This document shows positions 9,001 through 18,100 of a DNA stretch of 63,619 bases, piece by piece. The position numbers were made by a program, and so were the translations under genes. Each line of letters begins with the position of its first letter. Within the stretch, counting starts at the first letter, position 1. Below the pieces are notes generated by a model. It had not been told where the DNA came from and ran no database searches. It saw only the letters and a program-made list of their open reading frames with translations. The DNA comes from Flammeovirga sp. OC4 (lineage in GTDB: Bacteria > Bacteroidota > Bacteroidia > Cytophagales > Flammeovirgaceae), in contig NZ_JTAM01000067.1 in NCBI RefSeq assembly GCF_000812565.1, positions 1 through 63,619 of the forward strand, in the 5' to 3' direction.

Positions 9001-10237
9001 TGATGCCTGTAGCAACATTCATTTTTTTAAATTCAGTAGAATTGGGCTCTAAGTAGTTCAATCCACCACCTTCAGTGCCTACCCAAAGTCTACCGTATGA
9101 GTCTTCAAAAACAGATCTTACTTTATTATACGATAAGCTTTTTTGATCTCTCTCTTTTTTGATGTGTTGGAATTTCTTTCTTTTAGGGTTGTATTTTTTA
9201 ATTCCTCCACCATTGGTACCAATCCAAACGATGCCCGTTTTGTCTTCGTAGATCATATGAATGATATTGGTATTGAGGTATTCATCTTTATCATAATGCT
9301 CCAAGACTACAAGTTTGTCCTTTTGTGGACCAAGTTTCATTCTAAATAGTCCTGCTTTCGTTCCAGCCCATACATTATTTTGATTATCGCATAACACATA
9401 ATCACTACGCAGGTCAGATAATTTTTTAAATTTGAAATCTTCAGGTTTATCACCTTCTTTGGTCACTTCATAAATACCATTGTAATAAGCAATGATCAGT
9501 GCATTATCACTTTCAGTGATACCTAAAATTCCATTGTTTTTACTTGCGGTATTAGGGTAGCTTTTAAAAGTACCATAATCCTTATTGCCTGTTGGCGGTA
9601 TAAATTTCTGTAACCCTTTTAAAGTTCCAATCCATAGGTTGCCATCTGCATCAATATAGATGTCACGTACATGATCTTGTAAAAGACTTTCTTTATTATG
9701 TGGATTAGCTTGGTATTTATTGACCTCAATTTGGTCTTTATTCAGATATTTCTTTTTGACACAATTCAAACCCTTTGAATTTCCAAACCATAGGTTGCCT
9801 TCAGCATCAAGGACCATTCGTGAAGCATTATTTTTGGTAAATAACTTAGGCGTTTCTTTTGAATTCATGAATGCCGTGAATTCTTCTGTCTCAAGGTTGA
9901 ATCTACAAATACCAGCATCTGCTGTTCCTAACCATAAGTTACCAAATTGATCTTCTACAATACGATTGATAATGTTTGTAGGGATATTGTGCGTGTTTTT
10001 TCTATAATCTTTGAACTCGTAACCATCAAAGCTACTGAAACCATCGTTAGTACCAATCCACAATAATCCTTGACTGTCTTGATAGAGACAGTTGATGTCA
10101 TTTTGTGACAAGCCATGACGAGTGGTATAATGATTAAAAATTAAATCTTTAGTATTGGCGTAACAGGTTGTACTCAGTAAGAGTATAGCGAGTAGTATAT
10201 GGTGTAGTAATAATTTCATCCTATAATTCAATTTCAT
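6098..10237 (-). CDS. Hybrid two-component system regulator (HTCS), copy 1
   Basis: One-protein sensor and transcription factor, 1379 residues. A signal anchor is followed by a periplasmic sensor of beta-propeller repeats (~30-690; recurrent LWIGTxxGG and VWIG units). Then a Y_Y_Y domain (~730-812), one membrane span (~816-838), a histidine kinase with ISHELRTPLT (phosphoacceptor His878), N-box NAFKFT and G-boxes DTGIGIP and GTGIGLAF, a receiver (acidic pair DD 1131-1132, Asp1174 in ILSDIMMP, Lys1226), and a C-terminal AraC HTH (~1285-1370). All catalytic residues are present. ATG at 10219 is an alternative start with a shorter signal. It lies downstream of a sulfatase and near SusC1, so it probably senses an oligosaccharide and activates that locus. 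Confidence 0.93.
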   Translation of the reverse strand: MKLNYRMKLLLHHILLAILLLSTTCYANTKDLIFNHYTTRHGLSQNDINCLYQDSQGLLWIGTNDGFSSFDGYEFKDYRKNTHNIPTNIINRIVEDQFGNLWLGTADAGICRFNLETEEFTAFMNSKETPKLFTKNNASRMVLDAEGNLWFGNSKGLNCVKKKYLNKDQIEVNKYQANPHNKESLLQDHVRDIYIDADGNLWIGTLKGLQKFIPPTGNKDYGTFKSYPNTASKNNGILGITESDNALIIAYYNGIYEVTKEGDKPEDFKFKKLSDLRSDYVLCDNQNNVWAGTKAGLFRMKLGPQKDKLVVLEHYDKDEYLNTNIIHMIYEDKTGIVWIGTNGGGIKKYNPKRKKFQHIKKERDQKSLSYNKVRSVFEDSYGRLWVGTEGGGLNYLEPNSTEFKKMNVATGIRGQNMIYDIEEWNGQLIFGVGYPLRSLAIPIEKAHLLEKQLWKSSFFHPANLKNSVFSIETDGDSTIWLASYGGGLTRGILQKNNSILWKKIDIQQTEEYKDPFEVIRSLLVDSKGNLWVGSNQGLIIIPKEEKLKDRPDFKLFISDDDDNTSLSYNYVLPMYETSNGEIWIGTMGGGLNVVTADYDINSIKFDRITVNDGLPNNAIKAILEDNYGNVWVSSNKGISKISIKNRTIKNFDASDGLQDDEFGELTACKRKNGELVFGGVNGINVFNPHEIVDDITNADLVFTELKILNNVISPADEDNDILNKSIRYTKSITIDANQNSFSVKFAYLHYASPNKNSYKYKLVGLDKNWVTADAMQREAKYTNLYPGEYTLLVKASNGDNIWKSDPIDLKITILPPWWMTWWAKLMYFVIFVGLVYFFSRFTIITARRKSQLEMVKFENEKLEDLSQLKMQFFTNISHELRTPLTLINTPIEQLIKKGRELSEYDREKSYQLIHKNIQHLMRLVNQLLDFRKVEQGKMKLNLTRGNWNTFIEQIYFSFKEFSEQTNINYTFQKTDDNIHGLIDTDKVEKILYNLLSNAFKFTTDGEINLSIKQENDRILITLQDTGIGIPKERQQHLFERFYQVDNLKRARHRGTGIGLAFTKSLVDLHHGEITLESEQNKGTTFFLSFPINDDAYDGEFIEETPKEETKSLIEDEEYLETSTKAKIVVIDDNLSIRELLKDLLKDTYDVFLAENGAKGLELAKEVMPNLILSDIMMPVMDGYELTKKVREDNQICHLPIILLTAKKSEESKLKGYEYGVDAYVTKPFNSDVLLARIFTIIENRRNQQKRFRVDVDIQPSEITFTTIDEKFLNRLVEIVEENISDSEFTVEKLALEYGATPLRLNQKLKALTGQTAKGFIRNIRLKRAAQMLKLGRFSVSGVTYEVGFNDLKYFRNCFKKEFGVLPSQYAKEIEADKMP

Positions 10238-10401
10238 TAAAAAAGTATCTCCACCATTAGAGACGTGTCGTTTCGTGAGTACAATTAGGGGACTTTCTTA
10301 GTTTTTCCCCCTAGAGGGTGTGTCAAATAAGCTACTTAAACTGTTTTTTGCAAAAATACCCCACCTTATTTGTTGTATAAACCACCTTTTTTTCAAAATA
10401 A

Positions 10402-10449
10402 AAAACACCCCACTTTTTAAAAAATCAATTTTTAGAAAGGGGGTGTTTT
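10402..10449 (-). terminator. Long hairpin terminator after the sulfatase
   Basis: Arms AAAACACCCC (10402-10411) and GGGGTGTTTT (10440-10449) enclose a second, nearly complementary pair (CTTTTTAAAAA / TTTTTAGAAAG, one mismatch), giving a stem of more than 20 bp. It sits 50 bp past the sulfatase stop on the minus strand. Confidence 0.65.
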
Positions 10450-10498
10450 GAATTTGTTGGAACAAATATCAGTTTATTGATACTTTTAGTCCTACTTT

Positions 10499-12340
10499 TT
10501 ATAAGCTTTCGTCCAATTTTAATTTGTAATCATGTGCACCTTCAGCAAAGTTACTTTTGTAAACATCTGTACCAGTACCCCACTTTTTCCAGTTTACTTC
10601 CACTCGGTTATCCCCAATTACGACATTGACTAATTTCTCTTTCATTTGCTGAGCAATTTTCTGGTATTTTTTAGAGAATGCCAGATTGTTCAATTCGTTA
10701 GGGTCTTTTTGTAAATCATAAAGACAAGGATCCAAATCTTTGTAACTAGCAGTAGTGGCCCATTCCATATCTTTACCTCTTACTTTATTTGGTCTTGATT
10801 GAATAGAAAACATAAAACGCTCTGTTCTGATGAATGCTCTTGGCCCCGTCACTGCATGACTTTCTCCAATGATATAGTCTCTTTTTGGTGCTTCTTCAGC
10901 TACAACCTTTGCCATATCTAAACCATCTAAGTAAGCAAAGTCATCACTTTGAATATCTGCACCGCCAGCTGCTAGAATAGTTGGAGCGATGTCTACAAAC
11001 TCAGTGAAATCTCTTACGACTTTCCCTTTAGGGAATTTTTTCTTATCCGAAGAAACCACAATAATTGGGTTGTGTACGTCTACGTCCCAAGGAGAGAACT
11101 TAGAAACAGAACCGTGTTCATTTAATTTCCAACCGTGGTCACCACATACATAAACGATCAACCATTCTTGGTTTTTACTTTCGCTGTATTTGATAAAAGC
11201 ATCTACTGTTTCACCGATTAAACGGTCGCCATAAGCACAGAATGCATAATAATCCTGTACCATTTTTTGTTTTTCCTCATCCGTAAAATGATCTGAATAC
11301 CCTCTTTTAACCTGATTCTTAAGTTGTTTAGGCATTTTATTCATTTCATTCGCATCTAATTCAGGAACATTGTACGTGTATTTTTGGAAACGTTTTCTGT
11401 AATCAGCAGGAGGAAGGACAGGAGTGTGTGGGAAATCAAAACCTACATGACAGAAAAGAGGTTTAGAGTCGTCAATACCTTTGTATGTTTTACTACCAAT
11501 TTTAAAGGTAGAAGCATCATTTTCTAGATAATCCACTAATGCTTGTGCATATACACCATCACGTGTTTTACCGGCAGGTTGTGAACTTACCCCAGATAAA
11601 ATCCCACCTGAGTAAGGTGTTTGCGGCCCTTTTTTGTCATTATAATGTCTGAGTAGGTCGTATTTATCATAGGCTTTTTGAGCAGAACCCTTGTATTTAG
11701 GCTTCATTTGCTCCAAATCTTTGGAGATATAAATGACCTCACCATTTTCTTGAACAACGTATTCAAGGTTTTTAATAGGTTTCTCTAATTTTTCACCTTC
11801 CACTTGAGAAGCCCAGTCTTTACCCCAGTCTGTCAAACGATCCTTATGAAGGGATTTAAAATCAATATCAGTTTCATAGATCTTATGGCCTTTTGTTTTG
11901 CCATTTTTCTGTAACTCTTTGATTCTAACCCCTAGTTTACCAATATGCAATGTTTGATAACCCAAAGCCTGCATTTGTTCTGGTAGTGTAGGCTTGAAGT
12001 GAGGTAGACTATTATTATAGTATTCAAACTCATAAACACCAGAACGGAACGGGTACCTACCTAAGTGCATCGAAGTTCTTGAAGGAGCACATCCTGCAGC
12101 CTGACAGTAGGTATTAATAAAGGTAGTTCCCATTGAAGCCAAACGGTCTACATTAGGAGATTCAACATAGCCCAGTTTACTGTTTTTCTTTCCTGTCAGC
12201 ATTTTATTAAATGCTCGGATAGAGTCATGTCTTTGATCATCAGTAAGAAGCCATAGGACATTAGGCTTACTTTGTGCCATTAAGTAGTTATTTAGACACA
12301 TCAAGAAGATCAAACAAGAGTAAAAAGTTGTCTTTCTCAT
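10499..12340 (-). CDS. S1-family sulfatase 1 (iduronate-2-sulfatase-like)
   Basis: Secreted sulfate-ester hydrolase. I start at the ATG at 12340 (613 residues), which gives a compact signal peptide ending LMAQ; an upstream ATG at 12379 adds 13 residues. Formylglycine motif C84-A-P-S-R88 and metal-binding TDD (33-35) are present, with a second metal site in [12 protein letters not shown]. The 'DDQRHD' start and GDHGW/NEHG motifs recall the iduronate-2-sulfatase-like branch of S1; I cannot fix the subfamily by eye. It needs the anaerobic or aerobic maturase, which is not in this window. It lies upstream of HTCS1 on the same strand and is divergent from SusC1. Confidence 0.9.
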   Translation of the reverse strand: MRKTTFYSCLIFLMCLNNYLMAQSKPNVLWLLTDDQRHDSIRAFNKMLTGKKNSKLGYVESPNVDRLASMGTTFINTYCQAAGCAPSRTSMHLGRYPFRSGVYEFEYYNNSLPHFKPTLPEQMQALGYQTLHIGKLGVRIKELQKNGKTKGHKIYETDIDFKSLHKDRLTDWGKDWASQVEGEKLEKPIKNLEYVVQENGEVIYISKDLEQMKPKYKGSAQKAYDKYDLLRHYNDKKGPQTPYSGGILSGVSSQPAGKTRDGVYAQALVDYLENDASTFKIGSKTYKGIDDSKPLFCHVGFDFPHTPVLPPADYRKRFQKYTYNVPELDANEMNKMPKQLKNQVKRGYSDHFTDEEKQKMVQDYYAFCAYGDRLIGETVDAFIKYSESKNQEWLIVYVCGDHGWKLNEHGSVSKFSPWDVDVHNPIIVVSSDKKKFPKGKVVRDFTEFVDIAPTILAAGGADIQSDDFAYLDGLDMAKVVAEEAPKRDYIIGESHAVTGPRAFIRTERFMFSIQSRPNKVRGKDMEWATTASYKDLDPCLYDLQKDPNELNNLAFSKKYQKIAQQMKEKLVNVVIGDNRVEVNWKKWGTGTDVYKSNFAEGAHDYKLKLDESL

Positions 12341-13038
12341 TTCATTCTTAAGATTTAGAAAAAAAAGTTTAAAGTACATTTCAAAAAATTAGGAAGTAGT
12401 CACCATCTAAGATAAGCTTATTGTAAATTCCTGATGAAGTAATTATACCTTATTATATAGTATATGGATTTCAACATCTCATTTACAACATGCTCTAGTA
12501 CACTTATTAAGATGTACATAGTTATTCAATAATGGTTGGCCCATTCGTTGAAATGCTTAAAATTTGTAGTTGTAATTTTACAGAAGGCAAGTTAGACTAC
12601 TAAAGTCAGATCCTCAGCCAAAAATAAGGCCTAAGTAGTGGGGGATTTTATAATATGAAAACATAAATGTTAGATAATCTTAAAAAAATCATTCAATAAT
12701 AAATGTTTTTTTTACAAATAATGTAGTATTTTTGGTAAAGCATCAGGGGGCTTCTTTTTTTCAATTTACCATTTTTTAATTATACAATCTATCCCCCTAT
12801 ATTTTAAACGTAAAATTATCACTTTTATATGAAAAACATTACTATCTGCCCAAATTTGAAGAGTATTATTGTTCGTAATCTGTTGTATAGGTATTTTTTC
12901 AAAAAGGGGATATTTTAAAATGATCCTTCCCTCCTAGCTCTACTTTTCTTCAAAACCGTGTTTATTTATCCCCCTATTTATGCACAATTTGTTTTAAAGA
13001 ATTTTAAATGTCCAAGCTAATTTTGAAATATGAAATGA
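12341..13038. promoter_or_regulatory. ~700-bp divergent control region, sulfatase 1 / SusC1
   Basis: Gene-free. It holds two identical 11-mers TATCCCCCTAT (12790-12800 and 12967-12977, same orientation, 177 bp apart). A TAATTTTG at 13018-13025 fits the Bacteroidota -7 element TAnnTTTG, with a TTTG at 12988-12991 that is rather far upstream. If this promoter is real, transcription would begin only a few bases before the ATG at 13039 and the in-frame ATG at 13069 would be the true SusC start. The unusual length suits a regulated PUL promoter. Confidence 0.4.
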
Positions 13039-16000
13039 ATGTTCAACTTATTACACAAAAGCGAAACTATGTGGAAATGTGTTAAACTGTCGTATAGTCT
13101 CCATAAGGTATTAATATTATTTCTTATGGTTGGTGCTATGCTTTCAGTAGAGGCCTATGGTCAAAAAAAGAAAAATGTTATTACAGGTAAAGTAGTCGAT
13201 GAAAACGGTTATCCATTGCCTGGAGTAAATGTCGTGATTGAGGGAACAACGCAAGGTAGCGTAACTAACTTTGAGGGTATTTATAAATTGATAGTCCCTA
13301 ACAAGCAAACAGTTTTAAAATTCTCTTCGATTGGTTACAGAGACCAAATGACAAAAGTAGGTGATCGTATTGTGATCAACATCGGGATGGAATTGGATGT
13401 GAAAGCATTGGATGAAATTGTGGTGATTGGTTATGGCGAGCAGAAGAAGAAAGAAGTAACCGGTGCCGTTGGTAGAATGGACGGTGAGGAGTTACTTAAA
13501 AATGCTACTTCTGATATGGCCAGCGCATTACAAGGTCAAATTGCAGGTGTAAACGTGCAAGCTTCTTCAGGTCAGCCTGGTGCGGCGGCCAACATTATGA
13601 TCCGTGGTCTGAGTTCAGTAACGGGTTCAAGTACTCCTTTATACGTAGTGGATGGTGTTCCGTTTGACGGCGATCCGGGATTATCTCCAAATGAAATTGC
13701 AACAGTTGACGTATTAAAGGATGCCGCTTCAGCAGCAGTTTATGGTACAAGAGGTGCAGCAGGTGTTATCTTGATTACTACTAAACAAGGTGACGAGGGT
13801 CAGATGAAAATCAACTTCGATGGTTACTATGGTATCCAAAAAATTACATCTGGTGTTCACACAATGAATTTTGAAGAGTACATGTATGCTGAGAACATCA
13901 GAATCAGAAACTTGAATGATGTAAACAACAAAGAGAATTTCTGGACTCCAATCCAAGAAAATGCAGCAGCGTTTACTCGTGATACTGAAATGACGAGTGT
14001 AATCATGCAAGATAACGCTCCAGTTCAAAACTACAGTTTAACTGCTTCAGGTGGTCAAAAAGGTTTTAGATATAGCCTTACTGGTAACTACTTCTCTCAA
14101 GATGGTTCAGTGATCAACTCAGGTTTTGAGCGTATGAGTCTTCGTTCAAACTCAGTATATAAGAAAAAGAAATTTACTTTTTCAACAAACTTTGCTTTAA
14201 AAAGAGAAAAGAGAGCTTATACTCCTCTCACATTATTAACAGATGCCTATAGACATAAACCTTACCAACAAGCGGTTGATCCAAATTCAACGATTACATT
14301 AATCGACGATGAAAACACGAACAATGTTCAAAACTTGGCTTTCATCCAAACAAAATTACACCGTGACGATCAAAGTATTTTAAATCAAGCAAATTACAAC
14401 TTCAAGTTGGATTATGCTGTGATGAAAGGCTTGAAGCTATCCACTCGTTTTGGTGGTACTGTCACTGAAGATACACGTACTTTGATAGAACCAATTATTG
14501 AATCTTACAATAATCAAGGTGAATTGGTATCTATTAATGGTTACAGATCTGGTGTAAGACAAACTAGTGGTAGTAGAAATAACTGGTCTTGGGAAAGTAT
14601 GGTGAATTACACTAAGAAATTCGAAGGTCATGAATTCAGAGTGTTGGGTGTATTCTCTTTAGAAAACTATAATTACAATTCATTCTTTGGATCAAGAAGA
14701 GATTTAATCAGTAATGATATCACTGTAATTAATGGTGCTACTTCAGATAACTTAGCAGGTAACCAAACGGGTTACTTACAAAATAAAACAACACACCTGA
14801 TAGGTATGTTGGGTAGATTGCAATACAACTACAAGGGTCGTTATCTATTCAGTGCCAGTGTAAGACGAGATGGTTCATCTAAATTTGCTGAAGGAAAACG
14901 TTGGGGTCTTTTCCCATCAGTTTCAGTAGGTTGGAACGTAGCAGAAGAAAACTTCTGGAAGAACAGCATAGGCGAAACGGTCAATACATTTAAGTTTAGA
15001 GGTAGCCATGGTACTACAGGTAACCAAAACTTCTTAGATTACAGTAATGTAGCAAGTATTGATCTTTATAAGGATGCTGTATTTGGTACAGGTGGATCTG
15101 AAAATTTAAGTTCTGGTGCTGCTCAAGGGAGCTATGCTAATGCTAATGTGCAATGGGAAACTACAATTCAAACTAACCTTGGTGTAGATTTAGGTTTCTT
15201 CAATAATAAGTTGACTTTATCAGCTGATGTTTATAACACTGATAAAGAAGATATGTTATTCCCAGTTCTTATTCCTTCTTCAACAGGTGGTGGTATGACA
15301 CCTCAAGTAGTATTGAACGTTGGTAATATGAACAACAGAGGTATGGAATTCTCTGCGAACTATAAGCATGTTGGTAAGAAAGATTTCAGCTGGAACGTTG
15401 GAGCAACATTCTCTAAAAATGAGAATAAGATTACTAAAATGGCAGGTACTAACAAGGAATCTTACATGAAAGGTAGTGAAGCAGTTACAATTGGTGGTAA
15501 TGCACAAGATAAACTATCTGTGTTGAAAGAAGGATATGAAGCTGGTGCTTTCTTCTTGATCGAATCAGATGGAATCTTAAGAACTCAACAAGAAGTAGAC
15601 GAGTACAATGAGATCTTCAATGTAGGTGCAAGAGTTGGTGACTTAAGATTAGTTGACCAACCTACTGTAGATACAACAGGTGATGGTATCCCTGATTCGG
15701 GTGATGGTATCATTGATGATCAAGATAGAGTTTATATGGGTAGTGGTATGCCTGACTACGAAGTAGGTCTTAACTTAGGTGGATCTTACAAAGGATTTGA
15801 TTTAACAGTACAATTCTATGCTGCTATTGGTGGTGAAGTGATTAATGGTAATAAGGCGTATGCTTACCAACAAGGTGTTCATAGAGATATGGTTTATCAG
15901 TGGACTGAAGCCAACTTTGATTCTGAAATTCCTGCCAATAGAGGTGGTGGTCACGAAAACTATAGAGGTCGTAATGATATCTATATCGAAGACGGTTCAT

Positions 16001-16233
16001 TCATTCGTTTACGTAACGTAACATTGGGTTACCAATTACCAAACACGGTAACGAAGAAAATGGGAATCAGTAAATTAAGATTCTACGCAACAGCAATCAA
16101 CCCATTGACATTTACAAATTACTCAGGTTTTGATCCTGAGGTTGGAAACAATGGATTAAGTACAAGAGGTATTGATAAGGGTACTTACCCTGTAACAGCA
16201 TCATACCGTTTTGGTTTACAGTTTGGCTTCTAA
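13039..16233 (+). CDS. SusC/RagA-type TonB-dependent outer-membrane transporter 1
   Basis: Imports glycan oligosaccharides across the outer membrane with its SusD partner. 1064 residues. The signal peptide is clearest from the second ATG (13069, MWKCVKLSYS). Then a carboxypeptidase-regulatory-like domain (~45-125: ITGKVVDENGYPLPGVNVVI), the SusC motif VVIGYGEQKKKEVTGAV, the plug (IRGLSS, PLYVVDGVPF, VLKDAASAAVYGTRGAAGVI) and a long beta-barrel ending in RFGLQFGF with a terminal Phe. SusD starts 14 bp downstream. It is clearly paralogous to the SusC at 56193-59306, sharing many motifs through the barrel. Confidence 0.96.
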   Translation: MFNLLHKSETMWKCVKLSYSLHKVLILFLMVGAMLSVEAYGQKKKNVITGKVVDENGYPLPGVNVVIEGTTQGSVTNFEGIYKLIVPNKQTVLKFSSIGYRDQMTKVGDRIVINIGMELDVKALDEIVVIGYGEQKKKEVTGAVGRMDGEELLKNATSDMASALQGQIAGVNVQASSGQPGAAANIMIRGLSSVTGSSTPLYVVDGVPFDGDPGLSPNEIATVDVLKDAASAAVYGTRGAAGVILITTKQGDEGQMKINFDGYYGIQKITSGVHTMNFEEYMYAENIRIRNLNDVNNKENFWTPIQENAAAFTRDTEMTSVIMQDNAPVQNYSLTASGGQKGFRYSLTGNYFSQDGSVINSGFERMSLRSNSVYKKKKFTFSTNFALKREKRAYTPLTLLTDAYRHKPYQQAVDPNSTITLIDDENTNNVQNLAFIQTKLHRDDQSILNQANYNFKLDYAVMKGLKLSTRFGGTVTEDTRTLIEPIIESYNNQGELVSINGYRSGVRQTSGSRNNWSWESMVNYTKKFEGHEFRVLGVFSLENYNYNSFFGSRRDLISNDITVINGATSDNLAGNQTGYLQNKTTHLIGMLGRLQYNYKGRYLFSASVRRDGSSKFAEGKRWGLFPSVSVGWNVAEENFWKNSIGETVNTFKFRGSHGTTGNQNFLDYSNVASIDLYKDAVFGTGGSENLSSGAAQGSYANANVQWETTIQTNLGVDLGFFNNKLTLSADVYNTDKEDMLFPVLIPSSTGGGMTPQVVLNVGNMNNRGMEFSANYKHVGKKDFSWNVGATFSKNENKITKMAGTNKESYMKGSEAVTIGGNAQDKLSVLKEGYEAGAFFLIESDGILRTQQEVDEYNEIFNVGARVGDLRLVDQPTVDTTGDGIPDSGDGIIDDQDRVYMGSGMPDYEVGLNLGGSYKGFDLTVQFYAAIGGEVINGNKAYAYQQGVHRDMVYQWTEANFDSEIPANRGGGHENYRGRNDIYIEDGSFIRLRNVTLGYQLPNTVTKKMGISKLRFYATAINPLTFTNYSGFDPEVGNNGLSTRGIDKGTYPVTASYRFGLQFGF

Positions 16234-16247
16234 TCAGTATTAAAACA

Positions 16248-18026
16248 ATGAAAAAGAAATTATATAAAGTTATATTAGGTACCTTATTGGCCTCATCAAT
16301 GTGGTCATGCCAGAGTTTCTTGGAAGAGAAAAACCCTAATGCCCTTAACTCAGATGATTTTGGTAGTACACCTGAGCAGTTAAATTCAAGTTTAACAGCA
16401 GTATACAGTACTTTCAAAGAAAAATCTTTATTGAATATCGTCAATGAGGTAAGACGTGATGACATTTGTTTTGTGGGTACTCAAAGTTTCCCATTGGTAG
16501 GCGATCAGCTTTACCATAAAACTTATAACTCTGCAACGGCTACAATTGCCGATAAGTGGTCACGTATTTATAAAGGAATTTTCAGAGCAAACCAAACTAT
16601 AGCAAACTACTATAAGGTTTACCCTGAAGAGTTTGAGTTGGATGAGAAAGGAGAGGAGATTCCAATTACAGAAGATAATCTTCACCGTGTAGTATTAGGT
16701 CAAGCTCGTTTCTTTAGAGGTTTATTCCATTTTTATGCTTACAATACTTTCAATAATGGTAGAGTTGTAAAGTTTGATTTTGTACCGACAGCTGAACAAG
16801 ACTTCTATCAAGCTCCACAAGAGCCTGCAGCAATGAGAGAGTTCATTCGCGAGGATCTTGAATTTGCTATGAAAAACTTACCTATTTCTTGGGCAGAAAG
16901 TCAAGCAGGTAGAGTGACAGCAGGTGCAGCTTCTGCAGTATTAGGAAAGACTTACCTTTACGAAGGTGACTATGAAAATGCAGCTTTATATTTCAAAGAT
17001 GTAATTGATAATTATGGTTATACTCTGACTACAAATTATATTGAGAATTTCAGAGAGGAATCAGAATTTAATACTGAGTCAATTTTAGAAGTTAATTATT
17101 CTAGTAATTTCAATACTGAGTTTAATATCAACGACGACGCTTCAACATCAAATGATATTGTAAGAGGTTTTGTAACAAGAACTTTTGGAGGTTGGGGTAC
17201 ATTACAACCTTCTTTCTGGTTAGCTTTGCTTTACAAAAATGAACCTATAGATCCTACGGATCCTAGAAACTATTATGTAGATGAAGATGGGCAAACAAAA
17301 GTGAGACCTTATTCTCTTAGAGCTTCGAATTCTGTTGTGATGATTGATGATATTGTTCCTTATTATCAAAGCTTACCTTACGAGTATGGAAATAAATTGT
17401 TTAACCAAAAGCAAGCTTACTTCAGAAAGTACTCAAGATGGGAAACTCGTACAACTGAACTAGGAGATGACAACGTAGCTCGTTCAGGAATGAACGTTAC
17501 AGTAATTCGTTTGGCAGATATTTATTTAATGTATGCAGAGGCACTAATCAAAGGTGGTACTGATGAAGCAGGAGTAAATGAGGCATTAAGATATATCAAT
17601 AAAGTACGTTACCGTTCTGCTTTAGAGTTAATTGGTCCTTCTTCAGTGAGTGATTACTCTGGATCGCAACATAATGAGCAAACGTATTCAGCACAAGAAT
17701 TAATGGAACACTTAATGTACATTGAGCGTCCATTGGAATTAGCAGTAGAAGGACATGCTATTCGTTGGTTAGACCTTAGAAGATGGGGTGTTATTGGTGA
17801 TCGTTTCAAAGATCTTGCACAGCGTAAATACCATGTAGATAAGTACGTGACACCAGATAATAAGAACATTTGGGCATCGGTACTTTATGAAGGGGAAGAT
17901 CCAGCAGGAAGAACACACTTGAACAGAGTTGAGTTTGAAACTTCGGCTCAAAATTATGTACCACAATTACATGATTACTTCCCAATTCCAAGTGTAGAAA
18001 GTGCTGCCAATCCTTACTTTAACTAA
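16248..18026 (+). CDS. SusD-like outer-membrane glycan-binding lipoprotein 1
   Basis: Surface lid of the SusC transporter. 592 residues with lipoprotein signal SMWSC (Cys21), then the SusD/RagB pattern: helical TPR scaffold (RANQTIANYY, GQARFFRGLFHFYAYNTFNNG), and the C-terminal motifs IRLADIYLMYAEALI and EGHAIRWLDLRRWG typical of SusD. It ends near the conserved LHDYFPIP. Spacing from SusC is 14 bp, so the two are co-transcribed. Confidence 0.95.
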   Translation: MKKKLYKVILGTLLASSMWSCQSFLEEKNPNALNSDDFGSTPEQLNSSLTAVYSTFKEKSLLNIVNEVRRDDICFVGTQSFPLVGDQLYHKTYNSATATIADKWSRIYKGIFRANQTIANYYKVYPEEFELDEKGEEIPITEDNLHRVVLGQARFFRGLFHFYAYNTFNNGRVVKFDFVPTAEQDFYQAPQEPAAMREFIREDLEFAMKNLPISWAESQAGRVTAGAASAVLGKTYLYEGDYENAALYFKDVIDNYGYTLTTNYIENFREESEFNTESILEVNYSSNFNTEFNINDDASTSNDIVRGFVTRTFGGWGTLQPSFWLALLYKNEPIDPTDPRNYYVDEDGQTKVRPYSLRASNSVVMIDDIVPYYQSLPYEYGNKLFNQKQAYFRKYSRWETRTTELGDDNVARSGMNVTVIRLADIYLMYAEALIKGGTDEAGVNEALRYINKVRYRSALELIGPSSVSDYSGSQHNEQTYSAQELMEHLMYIERPLELAVEGHAIRWLDLRRWGVIGDRFKDLAQRKYHVDKYVTPDNKNIWASVLYEGEDPAGRTHLNRVEFETSAQNYVPQLHDYFPIPSVESAANPYFN

Positions 18027-18100
18027 TAGCAGTAAGTACACAGACATGACAATAAAATAGAATTGTCTGTGTACTTATTCACTATCAAATTTTGAAATAA

